42,190 bases of DNA, from NCBI GenBank assembly GCA_964393335.1, contig CAYMTN010000014.1, positions 1 to 42,190 on the forward strand, given 5' to 3'. The DNA comes from CAYMTN01 sp964393335. Its GTDB lineage: Bacteria > Chloroflexota > Anaerolineae > Aggregatilineales > Aggregatilineaceae. Below the pieces are notes generated by a model. That model did no database searches. It was not told where the DNA came from and worked only from the letters and a program-made list of their open reading frames with translations. The translations under genes and the position numbers were made by a program. Shown in pieces: positions 23,251 through 31,434 of this stretch. How positions within the stretch are numbered: position 1 is the stretch's first letter; each line of letters opens with the position of its first letter.

Positions 23251-25054
23251 GGTCGTTTTTCAGCCGGTTGGACGGCGAACTCCGGCGCAACCGGGCGCGA
23301 CGCTGCTTGAAGCGGCTCAGGATGCCGGTGTGGCGATCTCGGCAGTGTGCGGTGGGGTGGGGGTCTGCGGTGACTGCCGGGTGCGGGTGCTGAGCGGCCC
23401 CGTCAGCGCGTTGAATGCCGTTGAGCAGGAACACCTGTCGGACGCCGATCTGGCCGGTGGGCTGCGGTTGGCATGTCAGGTGGAGATTGAGCGTTCCGGC
23501 GAGATCGTGGTTGATGTGCCGAAGGACTCGTTGAGCGCGGCGCAGCGCAGCCAGGTTGAAGGTGAAGAAATCCCGCTGGCTGTTGAGCCGGTGATTGACT
23601 GTCATGATTTGCGGGCGTCTCCGCCATCGGTGGATGATCTGCGCGGGGACTGGGAACGCGTCGAGGGATTCGTACCCGACGAGTGGGCGGTAACCGCGCC
23701 GGTTGTGGCTGAACTACCGGGCGTGCTGCGCAGCCATGACTGGCGGGTGCGCCTCGTCACGCGCGGGCGTAATGTCGTACGGGCAGCACCGCCGGGAACG
23801 GCTCCGCTGGGTTTTGCGGTAGACGTCGGCACAACCGGGCTGGCGGCTTACCTGGTGGACCTGTTGACCGGTCAGACGCTCGGCATTGCAGGGGCGACCA
23901 ATCCACAGATCGCGTATGGCGAAGACGTAATGGCGCGCCTGACGCTGGCCGTGCGCGATCCGGCGGGTGCCAAACGGCTGCAAACCACGATTATTGATGG
24001 GCTTAACAGCTTGCTCGACGAGGTCTGTGCCCAGGCCGGAGTTCCCACGACGGATGTGGTTGACGTGGTCGCAGTCGGCAACACAGCCATGCATCACCTG
24101 TTGTTGGGGCTGCCGGTCGAGCAGTTGGGGACTGCCCCGTATGTCCCGGCGGTGTCGACGGCGATCAGTACGCCCGCACGGCCTTTGGGGCTGGATGTAG
24201 GCGCGGGTGTGGCGCTCTACGTGCCGCCCAACGTGGCCGGGTTTGTTGGTGGGGACCACGTGGCGATGTTGCTGGCGACCGCTACCGCCGACCAGCCGGG
24301 CGTGACGCTCAGCCTGGATATCGGCACCAATACCGAAGTAACGCTGAACGCGCACGGCCACATGTGGAGCTGTTCGACGGCGTCTGGTCCTGCATTTGAA
24401 GGCGCGCACATCCAGGATGGGATGCGCGCCGCCGATGGTGCGATTGAGCGCCTCGCCTGGCGGGATGGCGAACTGGCCTGGCTGACGATCAACCATGCCG
24501 CGCCAGTTGGTTTGTGCGGATCGGGTATTCTGGACGCGGTCTACGCGCTGCGTACGGCAGATATTCTGACGCCAACCGGAGCGATGCGCCGCCGGCATCC
24601 GCGCGTGCAAGGCGACAGCCATAACATGTATTACGAGATCGTGCCGTCCAGCCAGACCGGGCATAACCGCCCGGTGGTGATCAGCCGCTCGGATGTGAAT
24701 GAAGTCCAACTCGCCAAAGCCGCTATCCGTGCCGGGATCAAATTGCTGACCGAGCAGGCCGGATTGGCGGAAACGGATATCGACCGCGTGATCGTGGCCG
24801 GGGCATTTGGCAACTACATCGATCTGGCTGGGGCCGTAACGATTGGCATGTTCCCACCGCTGCCGCTGGAGCGTTTCCGGCAGGTGGGCAACGCGGCGGG
24901 GATTGGAGCCAAGCGGCTGCTCATCAACGCCCAGGAGCGCGCGTCCGCAGCGGCATTGGTGCATCACCTGCACTACATCGAGCTGACGAATCATCCCGCC
25001 TTCACGGATCGGTTCAGCCAGGCGGTCTTGTTGACGCCCGATCCCTGGGATTGA
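23243..25054 (+). CDS. RACE-type reductive activator of corrinoid proteins (2Fe-2S ferredoxin plus ASKHA domain)
   Basis: A 603-residue protein. The N-terminal plant-type ferredoxin domain has Cys36, Cys42 and Cys45 in the CGGVGVCGDC arrangement and the fourth Cys at 78 in RLACQV. The C-terminal ASKHA-type ATPase domain includes FAVDVGTTGLAAYL, TLSLDIGTNTEV, GLCGSGILD and VIVAGAFGNYIDL. Such proteins (RamA/RACo-like) spend ATP to reduce inactive cob(II)alamin on a corrinoid protein back to cob(I)alamin. It lies between DUF1638 and a methyltetrahydrofolate-type methyltransferase, but no corrinoid-binding protein is encoded in this window. Confidence 0.93.
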   Translation: MSEVVFQPVGRRTPAQPGATLLEAAQDAGVAISAVCGGVGVCGDCRVRVLSGPVSALNAVEQEHLSDADLAGGLRLACQVEIERSGEIVVDVPKDSLSAAQRSQVEGEEIPLAVEPVIDCHDLRASPPSVDDLRGDWERVEGFVPDEWAVTAPVVAELPGVLRSHDWRVRLVTRGRNVVRAAPPGTAPLGFAVDVGTTGLAAYLVDLLTGQTLGIAGATNPQIAYGEDVMARLTLAVRDPAGAKRLQTTIIDGLNSLLDEVCAQAGVPTTDVVDVVAVGNTAMHHLLLGLPVEQLGTAPYVPAVSTAISTPARPLGLDVGAGVALYVPPNVAGFVGGDHVAMLLATATADQPGVTLSLDIGTNTEVTLNAHGHMWSCSTASGPAFEGAHIQDGMRAADGAIERLAWRDGELAWLTINHAAPVGLCGSGILDAVYALRTADILTPTGAMRRRHPRVQGDSHNMYYEIVPSSQTGHNRPVVISRSDVNEVQLAKAAIRAGIKLLTEQAGLAETDIDRVIVAGAFGNYIDLAGAVTIGMFPPLPLERFRQVGNAAGIGAKRLLINAQERASAAALVHHLHYIELTNHPAFTDRFSQAVLLTPDPWD

Positions 25055-25101
25055 GTTGTTTTATTGCCTTGTTTTGACTCACTCAAGGAGTATTTCTTAT
25101 C

Positions 25102-25947
25102 ATGCAGACTGTTTTGAAGGGGCCATCCAGTGACGTGATCATCGCGCCGGATATGCCAATTGTGATGATCGGCGAGCGCATCAATCCAACTGGGCGCAAG
25201 GCGTTCAGCGCGGAGCTTCAGGCCGGTGACCTGAGCCGGATACCGCGCGATGCACAGGCCCAGGTCGATGCGGGCGCGCGCGTGTTGGACGTCAACGTCG
25301 GCGCAGCCGGGGTGGACGAGGTGGCGCTGCTGCCGCAAGCGATTCGGATCGCGCAGGAAACCGTCGATCTGCCGGTGTGTATTGATTCGGCCAATCCTGA
25401 GGCGCTGGCCGCCGGGCTGAAGGCGTGCAAGGGGCGCGCGCTGGTCAACTCGGTGAATGGCGAAACGGCCAAGCTCAAATCTGTGCTGCCGGTGGTCGCA
25501 GAATATGGCGCGGCGGTGATCGCGTTGTGTATGGATGATGACGGCATTCCCCCGACGCCGGACGCACGTTTGAAGGTGGCTGAGAACATCCTCGCCGCCG
25601 CGCAGGCGGTTGGTATTCCTCCTGAAGATCTGCTGCTTGATCCGCTGGTGATGGCGGTCAGCGCAGACCACACCGCAGGATCGACGGCGGTCGAGACGGC
25701 GATCCGTATCCGGCTCGAACTCGGCTGCAACATGACCGCCGGGGCGAGTAATGGCTCGCACGGGATGCCGGAGCGTGACCTGCTCAATACGGTGCTGCTG
25801 ACGCTGCTGGCCCAGGCCGGGGTGAATGCGCCGATCTGCAATCCGCTGAAAAACGGCCTGGCGATCCGGGCCATCGACCTGATGTTGGGGCACGACGAAT
25901 GGGGCATGGGCTACATCAAAGCCTATCGCGCGCTGCCGAAAGATTAA
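25102..25947 (+). CDS. Pterin-binding methyltransferase (methyltetrahydrofolate:corrinoid protein type)
   Basis: A 281-residue TIM-barrel methyltransferase of the pterin-binding (dihydropteroate-synthase-like) family. IGERINPTGRKAF (24-36), ARVLDVNVGAAGVDE and VNSVNGE mark the pterin pocket, and GASNGSHGMPER matches the GxSNxSxGxPxR signature of AcsE/MtgA-type enzymes. It should move a methyl group between tetrahydrofolate and a corrinoid protein. An AAGGAG site precedes the ATG. The neighbouring RACE and DUF1638 genes support a corrinoid partner. Whether it serves the Wood-Ljungdahl pathway, glycine-betaine-type demethylation or another route cannot be told here. Confidence 0.92.
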   Translation: MQTVLKGPSSDVIIAPDMPIVMIGERINPTGRKAFSAELQAGDLSRIPRDAQAQVDAGARVLDVNVGAAGVDEVALLPQAIRIAQETVDLPVCIDSANPEALAAGLKACKGRALVNSVNGETAKLKSVLPVVAEYGAAVIALCMDDDGIPPTPDARLKVAENILAAAQAVGIPPEDLLLDPLVMAVSADHTAGSTAVETAIRIRLELGCNMTAGASNGSHGMPERDLLNTVLLTLLAQAGVNAPICNPLKNGLAIRAIDLMLGHDEWGMGYIKAYRALPKD

Positions 25948-25953
25948 ACATCC

Positions 25954-26655
25954 ATGCAGCGGATCGTATTCGGCGTGATGACCGGCGCGCTGCTGGTGTT
26001 GGTGCTGCTGGTAGGGATCGGCGCCGCTCCACTGCCGGACGTGACGCCCACGCCATCAGGTTGTTGGCAGCCGCCCGACGACTACACGCGCGTGTGGGTG
26101 AGCGGCGTGCAGCTAAACGCGCGGACACTGGCGATGCTCGACTATGCGCAGGCGCTTTATTCGGCGCAGGGCGGCGTGATCGACTTCCGGCTGGCGATCA
26201 CGCAGGGCAGTTACAACGCCGGAGGTGTCGCAGCCAGTTTTGGCACGCATGATGGCGGCGGGGCGGTTGATCTCTCGGTGCGCAGCCGTGTTGACTGGTC
26301 CGTTTTGGAGGATGAGATCGAACCGATGATTCACGCGCTGCGTCTCGCCGGGTTTGCAGCATGGCTTCGCGATGCGAGCGAGTTGTATGTAGAATCCCCG
26401 ATTCACATTCATGCCATTGCGATTGGCGACCGGGAGTTATCAGGCGCGGCGCGCGCGCAGATCGACGGCAGGTTCGGGTATCTGCGCGGGTTTAACGGCC
26501 TGCCACAGATTAATGGAAATCCGCTGCCTGACCCTCACGGCGGCCCGGTCGTGTGCGACTGGATGATCGCGCAGGGTTTCTACGATATGCGTGGGTGGCC
26601 GAATCCGTACCCTACGCCGGGCGGGACTACCGTCCCGCAGTGGCCGATTCCATAA
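25954..26655 (+). CDS. Exported peptidase M15-like protein
   Basis: A 233-residue protein with an N-terminal hydrophobic segment (about 4-25), then a short TPTP linker, so it is probably secreted or membrane-anchored. A zinc-like pattern is seen: GTHDGGGAVDLS (His99, Asp106) and SPIHIHAI (His151, His153). This is the H-x6-D ... H-x-H layout of M15 (VanY-like D-Ala-D-Ala) carboxypeptidases, suggesting a role in peptidoglycan trimming. The sequence between is divergent, so enzyme activity is an inference. It starts seven bases after the methyltransferase gene and may simply share its transcript. Confidence 0.72.
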   Translation: MQRIVFGVMTGALLVLVLLVGIGAAPLPDVTPTPSGCWQPPDDYTRVWVSGVQLNARTLAMLDYAQALYSAQGGVIDFRLAITQGSYNAGGVAASFGTHDGGGAVDLSVRSRVDWSVLEDEIEPMIHALRLAGFAAWLRDASELYVESPIHIHAIAIGDRELSGAARAQIDGRFGYLRGFNGLPQINGNPLPDPHGGPVVCDWMIAQGFYDMRGWPNPYPTPGGTTVPQWPIP

Positions 26656-26666
26656 AGAAGTGGGGC

Positions 26667-27191
26667 ATGAGCGAGCACATTTTGCTGACAGGCGAACCGG
26701 GTTGTGGAAAAACGACGCTGATCAAACGATTCGCGGCACAGGTACCTTGTGAAATCGGCGGTTTCTACACGCAGGAAATACGCGCTGGCGGGCAGCGGCA
26801 AGGGTTCAGGATGATCACGTTTGACGGCGCGGAAGGGGTGCTCGCTCACGTCGATTTTGGCGGGGCGAAGCGTGTCGGCAAATACGGCGTGGACCTTGCC
26901 GCGCTCGAGGCGGTGGGTGTCGCCAGCATCCGGCGTGCGTTGCGTGCCGGTACGCTGGTGATCATCGATGAGATCGGCCCGATGGAGTTGTTTTCACCGG
27001 CCTTCCGGCAGGTTGTTATGGATGCCTTCAACAGTAACAGGCTGGTCTTGGGCACGGTCGTCAGGCGCAGTACGCCGTTTTCTGATGCGGTCAAGGCGCG
27101 GCCTGACGTGCGTGTGATCGAGGTGCGGCCCGGCAACCGTGACGCGGTGTTTGACATGCTGCGCGTGATGGAGTGGTGCGGTGCCACCTGA
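26667..27191 (+). CDS. THEP1-type nucleoside-triphosphatase
   Basis: A 174-residue P-loop NTPase starting MSEHILLTGEPGCGKTTLIKR, with Walker A GEPGCGKT near residue 9. GFYTQEIRAGGQRQGF and the Walker B LVIIDEIGPMEL are diagnostic of the THEP1/NTPCR family, which hydrolyses NTPs slowly in vitro and whose cellular role is unclear. The C-terminal LVLGTVVRRSTPF is also conserved. The ATG at 26667 is chosen because the Walker A then sits at the N terminus; the open frame to 26553 overlaps the peptidase gene. Confidence 0.92.
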   Translation: MSEHILLTGEPGCGKTTLIKRFAAQVPCEIGGFYTQEIRAGGQRQGFRMITFDGAEGVLAHVDFGGAKRVGKYGVDLAALEAVGVASIRRALRAGTLVIIDEIGPMELFSPAFRQVVMDAFNSNRLVLGTVVRRSTPFSDAVKARPDVRVIEVRPGNRDAVFDMLRVMEWCGAT

Positions 27192-28405
27192 ACGCGTTCC
27201 GCGCAAAGAAGAATTCATTGACGAATCAGGAAAATCTCACCCCAACGCGAAAAAAAACGCGGCTGCGCCACCAGTTGATCGGGTTTGCACTGGCGCGGCT
27301 GGTGTTGAATACCGGGCATCGTATGGTGTACCCGTTCCTGCCAACCATTGCGCGCGGCCTGGGCGTTGATATCCAGGCGGTAGCGTTGGCTGTAACGGCG
27401 CGGTCGGGCCTGGGGCTGGTCAGCCCGGCGTTTGGTTCTCTGGCTGACCGGCGCGGACGGCGCGTGGCGATGGTGACCGGGCTGCTGCTGTTTGCTGGCG
27501 CGATGTCCCTGGTTACTGCCTGGCCGACCTATCCGGCGCTGTTTGCGGCATTGCTGATCGCCAGCGCCGCCAAGTTGATTTTTGACCCCGCCATGCAGGC
27601 TTATGTGGGCGACCGGGTGCATTATGCGCGGCGCGGCCTGGCGATTGCGATCACGGAATTAAGCTGGTCGGGGGCGTTTTTGCTGGGGATGCCGCTGATT
27701 GCGTGGCTGATTGCCCGGTCAGGCGCGTGGCAGGCCCCTTTCCCGATGCTGGCTGTGACAGGGCTGATCGCCGCAATTTCGCTGTGGCGGCTGGTTCCGT
27801 CGGATACGCCCCACGATACGGCCCGTCCTTCGCTGGCGCAGGGATTGCACCTCGTGTTATCTCAGCCCTCGGCGCTGGCCGGGTTGGTTATGGGCTTTTT
27901 CATCAGCGGCAGCAATGAAATGATCAGCATCATCTACGGGGCGTGGTTGGAAGATTCCTTCGCGCTCAAGGTGACGGCGCTGGGCGCGTCCGCGACGGTG
28001 ATCGGGATAGCCGAGCTGAGCGGCGAAGGGCTGGTCGCGGGATTCGTGGACCGGCTAGGCAAGCGCCGCGCGGTGATGTTGGGGATTGGGCTGAACGTTG
28101 GGGCGTGTTTTTTGCTGCCGCTGGTGGGTGGTCGTGTCGAGGGTGCGCTGGTGGCGCTTTTTGTCTTTTATCTCACGTTTGAGTTTGCAATCGTGAGTTC
28201 GATTCCCCTCATGACCGAATTAGTGCCGTCTGCGCGTGCGACACTCATGGCGGGCAACGTGACGGCTTTTTCGGCAGGTCGCATGGTCGGCGCGTTGGCC
28301 GGACCCTGGCTGTTTGGGTTTGGCTTGTTGGCGAACAGCGTTGGCGCGGCATTGTTCGATGTAATGGCGCTGGCGGCGCTGCTGCTGTTTGTGCGGCAGG
28401 ACTGA
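27173..28405 (+). CDS. Major facilitator superfamily transporter
   Basis: A protein of about 400 residues with roughly twelve hydrophobic helices and the MFS loop motif SLADRRGRRVAMV after helix 2; a related GFVDRLGKRRAVMLG marks the second half. The substrate cannot be told. The start is uncertain: a GTG at 27173 overlaps the THEP1 gene by 19 bases, while a TTG at 27218 would remove 15 residues without touching the first helix. It is the last gene before lutABC, but nothing shows that it carries lactate. Confidence 0.87.
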   Translation: MVRCHLNAFRAKKNSLTNQENLTPTRKKTRLRHQLIGFALARLVLNTGHRMVYPFLPTIARGLGVDIQAVALAVTARSGLGLVSPAFGSLADRRGRRVAMVTGLLLFAGAMSLVTAWPTYPALFAALLIASAAKLIFDPAMQAYVGDRVHYARRGLAIAITELSWSGAFLLGMPLIAWLIARSGAWQAPFPMLAVTGLIAAISLWRLVPSDTPHDTARPSLAQGLHLVLSQPSALAGLVMGFFISGSNEMISIIYGAWLEDSFALKVTALGASATVIGIAELSGEGLVAGFVDRLGKRRAVMLGIGLNVGACFLLPLVGGRVEGALVALFVFYLTFEFAIVSSIPLMTELVPSARATLMAGNVTAFSAGRMVGALAGPWLFGFGLLANSVGAALFDVMALAALLLFVRQD

Positions 28406-28408
28406 GGG

Positions 28409-28414
28409 TATACT
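28409..28414 (+). promoter_or_regulatory. Candidate -10 of the lutABC genes
   Basis: TATACT about 50 bases before the lutA ATG, inside GGTATACTGG. The matching -35 region overlaps the end of the MFS gene and is poor. No LutR-type regulator gene is adjacent. Confidence 0.4.
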
Positions 28415-28462
28415 GGTTGGCGAGCAAATGGATACCGTTTGATAGCGGAGTAGAGATCATTT

Positions 28463-29191
28463 ATGAGCGATTCTAAATGTGTGGCATTGATGGTGACGTG
28501 CATGGTCGACCAGATCATGCCTGAAATTGGTGTGGCGGCGGTGAAATTGCTGCGCCGGGCCGGGTATACGGTCGAGTTTCCCGCCGGGCAGACGTGCTGC
28601 GGCCAGCCGTTTTTTAACAGTGGGTTCCGCGATCAGGCGGCGGCGCTGGCCCGGCGTACAGTTGAGCTATTTGAAGACTATGCGGCGGTAGTGCTGCCGG
28701 GCGGATCGTGTGCGTCCATTATCCGCACCGAGTACCCGCACCTGCTGGCGGAATGGCCCGGCTGGCGCGAACGCGCCGAAATTCTCGCCGCGAAGACGTT
28801 TGAACTGAGTGAATTCCTGGTACATCAGGCCGGCTGGCAGCCGTTTAGCGCGCCCGGCGCACCGTGTGTGACGTATCACGACTCGTGCCACATGAACCGT
28901 ATTCTGGGGCTGAAAGCGGAGCCGCGCGCGCTGTTGACAGCCGCTGGCTGCACGCTGGTCGAGATGAACGAGCCGGATCGCTGCTGCGGGTTTGGCGGTG
29001 TATTTTCGATCCGTATGCCGGAAGTCTCGAACGCGATGACGTCGGAAAAACTGCGCCGTGCGGCGGCGACGGAAGCGTCGGTGCTCGTCACGTCCGATCC
29101 CGGCTGTTTGATGCAGATGCGCGGACTGGCGCGTCACGCCGGGGTGCGTGCTGAACATCTGGCGGTGGTCCTGGAGGAATTGACGCGATGA
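28463..29191 (+). CDS. lutA: L-lactate oxidation complex subunit LutA (CCG-domain protein)
   Basis: A 242-residue cytosolic protein with two cysteine-rich CCG modules: TCMVDQIMPE...GQTCCGQPFFNSG in the first half, and SCHMNRILG...DRCCGFGGVFS in the second. These ligate iron-sulfur centres in heterodisulfide-reductase-like electron transfer. With LutB and LutC it oxidises L-lactate to pyruvate, replacing a classical flavin dehydrogenase. The gene order lutA-lutB-lutC and the four-base overlap with lutB fit the known operon. Confidence 0.94.
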   Translation: MSDSKCVALMVTCMVDQIMPEIGVAAVKLLRRAGYTVEFPAGQTCCGQPFFNSGFRDQAAALARRTVELFEDYAAVVLPGGSCASIIRTEYPHLLAEWPGWRERAEILAAKTFELSEFLVHQAGWQPFSAPGAPCVTYHDSCHMNRILGLKAEPRALLTAAGCTLVEMNEPDRCCGFGGVFSIRMPEVSNAMTSEKLRRAAATEASVLVTSDPGCLMQMRGLARHAGVRAEHLAVVLEELTR

Positions 29192-30744
29192 GTAACGGGT
29201 CCTTTCATGATTTCCGCGCCGGAGCCAAACGCGCGATTGCCAATCCACACCTGCAGAGCGCACTGGCTGGTGCTACCCGTACCTTTCGTGAGGGCCGGGT
29301 ACACGTGCTGGCCGAACTGCCCGACGCCGACGGGCTGCGCGATCATCTGAAGGCGATGCGCTCGGCCACGCTGGCGCACCTGCCCGATCACCTGGAGACG
29401 TTCGAGCGGAACGCCCGCGCCGCCGGGGCAGAGGTTCATTGGGCGCGCGACGGTGCTGAGGCCAACCGCATCGTAGTTGACATCACGCGGCGGCACGGCG
29501 CAACGATGGTCGTCAAGTCAAAGTCGATGGCGACGGAAGAAATCCACCTCAACGACGCGCTGAAAGCTGCCGGAGTCACCCCGGTCGAAACTGACCTGGG
29601 CGAGTGGATCATCCAGCTTGCCGGGGAGCCGCCCGCTCACGTGATCGGACCGGCGCTGCACAAGACACGCCAGCAGATAGCCGAACTGTTCAGCCGCGAG
29701 GTAGGGCGTCCCCTGGACCCGGACAACATTCCCGCACTGACCGCCGAAGCTCGCCGCATTCTGCGCGACAAATTCCTGGCGGCAGGCATTGGCATCAGCG
29801 GCGCAAATATCGGCGTGGCGGAAACCGGCAGCGTCGTACTGGTCACCAACGAGGGCAACGGGCGCATGGTCACCAGCGCGCCGCCTGTGCACATTGCGGT
29901 GATGGGCATCGAAAAAGTATGCCCGACCTGGCAGGATGCTGCCTCCTGGTTGAAACTGCTGGCACGCAGCGCCACCGGCCAGCCGATTTCCGTCTACACG
30001 ACGACTATCACCGGACCGGCGCACGACGGCGATCCTGACGGGCCGCGCGAGGTTCATATCATTTTGCTGGATAATGGGCGCAGCCGGTTGTTGGGGACAC
30101 AGTACGAGGAAGTCTTGCAGTGTATCCGCTGCGGGGCGTGTCTGAATGCGTGCCCGGTCTACCAATCGGTGGGCGGCCACACCTACGGTCACGCGTACAG
30201 CGGGCCGATTGGCGCGGTGTTGGTCCCGTTAGTTGTTGGGTTGGAGCAATACGAAGCGCTGCCGCAAGCCAGTTCGTTATGCTGTGCATGCCGTGACGTG
30301 TGCCCCGTGCGTATCGACCTGCCGCGTATGCTGCTGGCGTTACGCGCTGAGGAAGTCGAAAACCAGATCATCGCGTGGCCGGAGCAGTTGGTCGAACGGT
30401 CGGCGGCGTGGCTGCTCGGCCATGCGGGCCTGTTCGACGCGGCGACCGGCGTACTGCGGCTGCTCCAGCGCCCGCTCATGCGTGACGGTTTGCTGCGGGT
30501 ACCGCGTGCGTTGAATCCGGCAGGGGACCGCCAGTTGCCTGCCCTGGCGGAGCGTTCGTTCCATGATGTGTGGGCCGATCTCCAGAATGAAGACGAAAAT
30601 GGCCTATCTACCGACACCGGCGTGGCGGCACCGGCTGGCCGGTCGCCGGGAATGCTCAAACAGATCGGGATCGGGCTGGCGCTGCTGCTGGTATACCGGA
30701 TGCTGCGCAGAAAAGGGGTGACGAATGACCTCGGCACGCGATGA
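29188..30744 (+). CDS. lutB: L-lactate oxidation iron-sulfur subunit LutB
   Basis: A 518-residue protein. The N-terminal LUD domain includes VVKSKSMATEEIHLN and IGISGANIGVAETGS. A two-cluster ferredoxin region follows, with CIRCGACLNACPVY and CCACRDVCPVRIDLP. Beyond the usual end there is an extra tail with a hydrophobic stretch (IGIGLALLLVYRML) and basic residues, which could anchor the complex to the membrane; this is an unusual addition and its role is inferred. It overlaps lutA by four bases and lutC by 20, so the three are translated together. Confidence 0.94.
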   Translation: MSNGSFHDFRAGAKRAIANPHLQSALAGATRTFREGRVHVLAELPDADGLRDHLKAMRSATLAHLPDHLETFERNARAAGAEVHWARDGAEANRIVVDITRRHGATMVVKSKSMATEEIHLNDALKAAGVTPVETDLGEWIIQLAGEPPAHVIGPALHKTRQQIAELFSREVGRPLDPDNIPALTAEARRILRDKFLAAGIGISGANIGVAETGSVVLVTNEGNGRMVTSAPPVHIAVMGIEKVCPTWQDAASWLKLLARSATGQPISVYTTTITGPAHDGDPDGPREVHIILLDNGRSRLLGTQYEEVLQCIRCGACLNACPVYQSVGGHTYGHAYSGPIGAVLVPLVVGLEQYEALPQASSLCCACRDVCPVRIDLPRMLLALRAEEVENQIIAWPEQLVERSAAWLLGHAGLFDAATGVLRLLQRPLMRDGLLRVPRALNPAGDRQLPALAERSFHDVWADLQNEDENGLSTDTGVAAPAGRSPGMLKQIGIGLALLLVYRMLRRKGVTNDLGTR

Positions 30745-31360
30745 AGTGTTGAAGCGGCTGCATGCCAGCGTTCGCGGCCATGAAGCACCGCCGCCCGTTT
30801 GGCAGACGGACCGGCAGTTTGACGATCTGGTCAGCCGGTTTGACGAAGCCCTGACAGGAGTTGGCGGGGAAGTGATTCGCGCGGAGTCGCGGTCGGTGGT
30901 GCTGGATCGCCTGGGTGATCTGCTGCGCGAGTTGGGGGCGGCACGCGTCGTGGTGAACGACGAACCCCCGTTCGACGATGTGGATGTTCAAACGCGCTGG
31001 CCGGACGTGGACTGGCACACTGTCGGGCATACGGCTGGCGATCTGCGGGCGTTTTGCGCGGCGGCGGATGTCGGCTTGAGCGGCGCCGACGCGGCGCTGG
31101 CCGAAACTGGCTCGGTGGTGGTCAGCAGCGGACCGGGCAAGAGTCGCCTGGCGACCCTGCTGCCGCCGGTGCACATCGCGCTGGTGGCGGCGGACCGGCT
31201 GACGACCGATCTGTTTACCTGGACGGCGGCACGCCCGGAATCGATGCCGGCCAATCTGACGCTGATCAGCGGGCCGAGCAAAACCGGCGATATTGAGCAG
31301 GTGATGGCAGTCGGCGTGCATGGCCCGAAACGGTTTATTGTGATCCTGTACGCCGTATAG
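30725..31360 (+). CDS. lutC: L-lactate oxidation subunit LutC (LUD domain)
   Basis: A 211-residue LUD-domain protein. The family features are GLSGADAALAETGSVVV, followed by LLPPVHIALV and LISGPSKTGDIEQVMAVGVHGPK at the C terminus. It is the third part of the LutABC lactate-oxidation complex and is homologous to the LUD half of LutB. Length is normal. It ends just before a strong inverted repeat shared with the convergent exporter gene. Confidence 0.94.
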   Translation: MTSARDEVLKRLHASVRGHEAPPPVWQTDRQFDDLVSRFDEALTGVGGEVIRAESRSVVLDRLGDLLRELGAARVVVNDEPPFDDVDVQTRWPDVDWHTVGHTAGDLRAFCAAADVGLSGADAALAETGSVVVSSGPGKSRLATLLPPVHIALVAADRLTTDLFTWTAARPESMPANLTLISGPSKTGDIEQVMAVGVHGPKRFIVILYAV

Positions 31361-31369
31361 CCGGATCGG

Positions 31370-31409
31370 AAAAACAACGGCGCGGATCGGGTTCGCCCGA
31401 TCCGCGCCG
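31370..31409 (-). terminator. Strong terminator of the ABC exporter genes, shared stem with lutC end
   Basis: A perfect 14-base-pair inverted repeat (31378-31391 with 31396-31409) has a four-base TTCG loop on the plus strand. On the minus strand it is followed by TTGTTTTT, an intrinsic terminator for the exporter genes. On the plus strand no T-run follows, but the stem could still protect or slow lutC mRNA. Confidence 0.88.
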
Positions 31410-31434
31410 CTGCTATGTTATGATCGCCTGGCTG

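Noticed and set aside
23714..24994. A 426-codon minus-strand open frame opposite the RACE gene
   Set aside because: It is a shadow of a well-supported ferredoxin/ASKHA gene; its translation is low in hydrophobic structure and has no motif.
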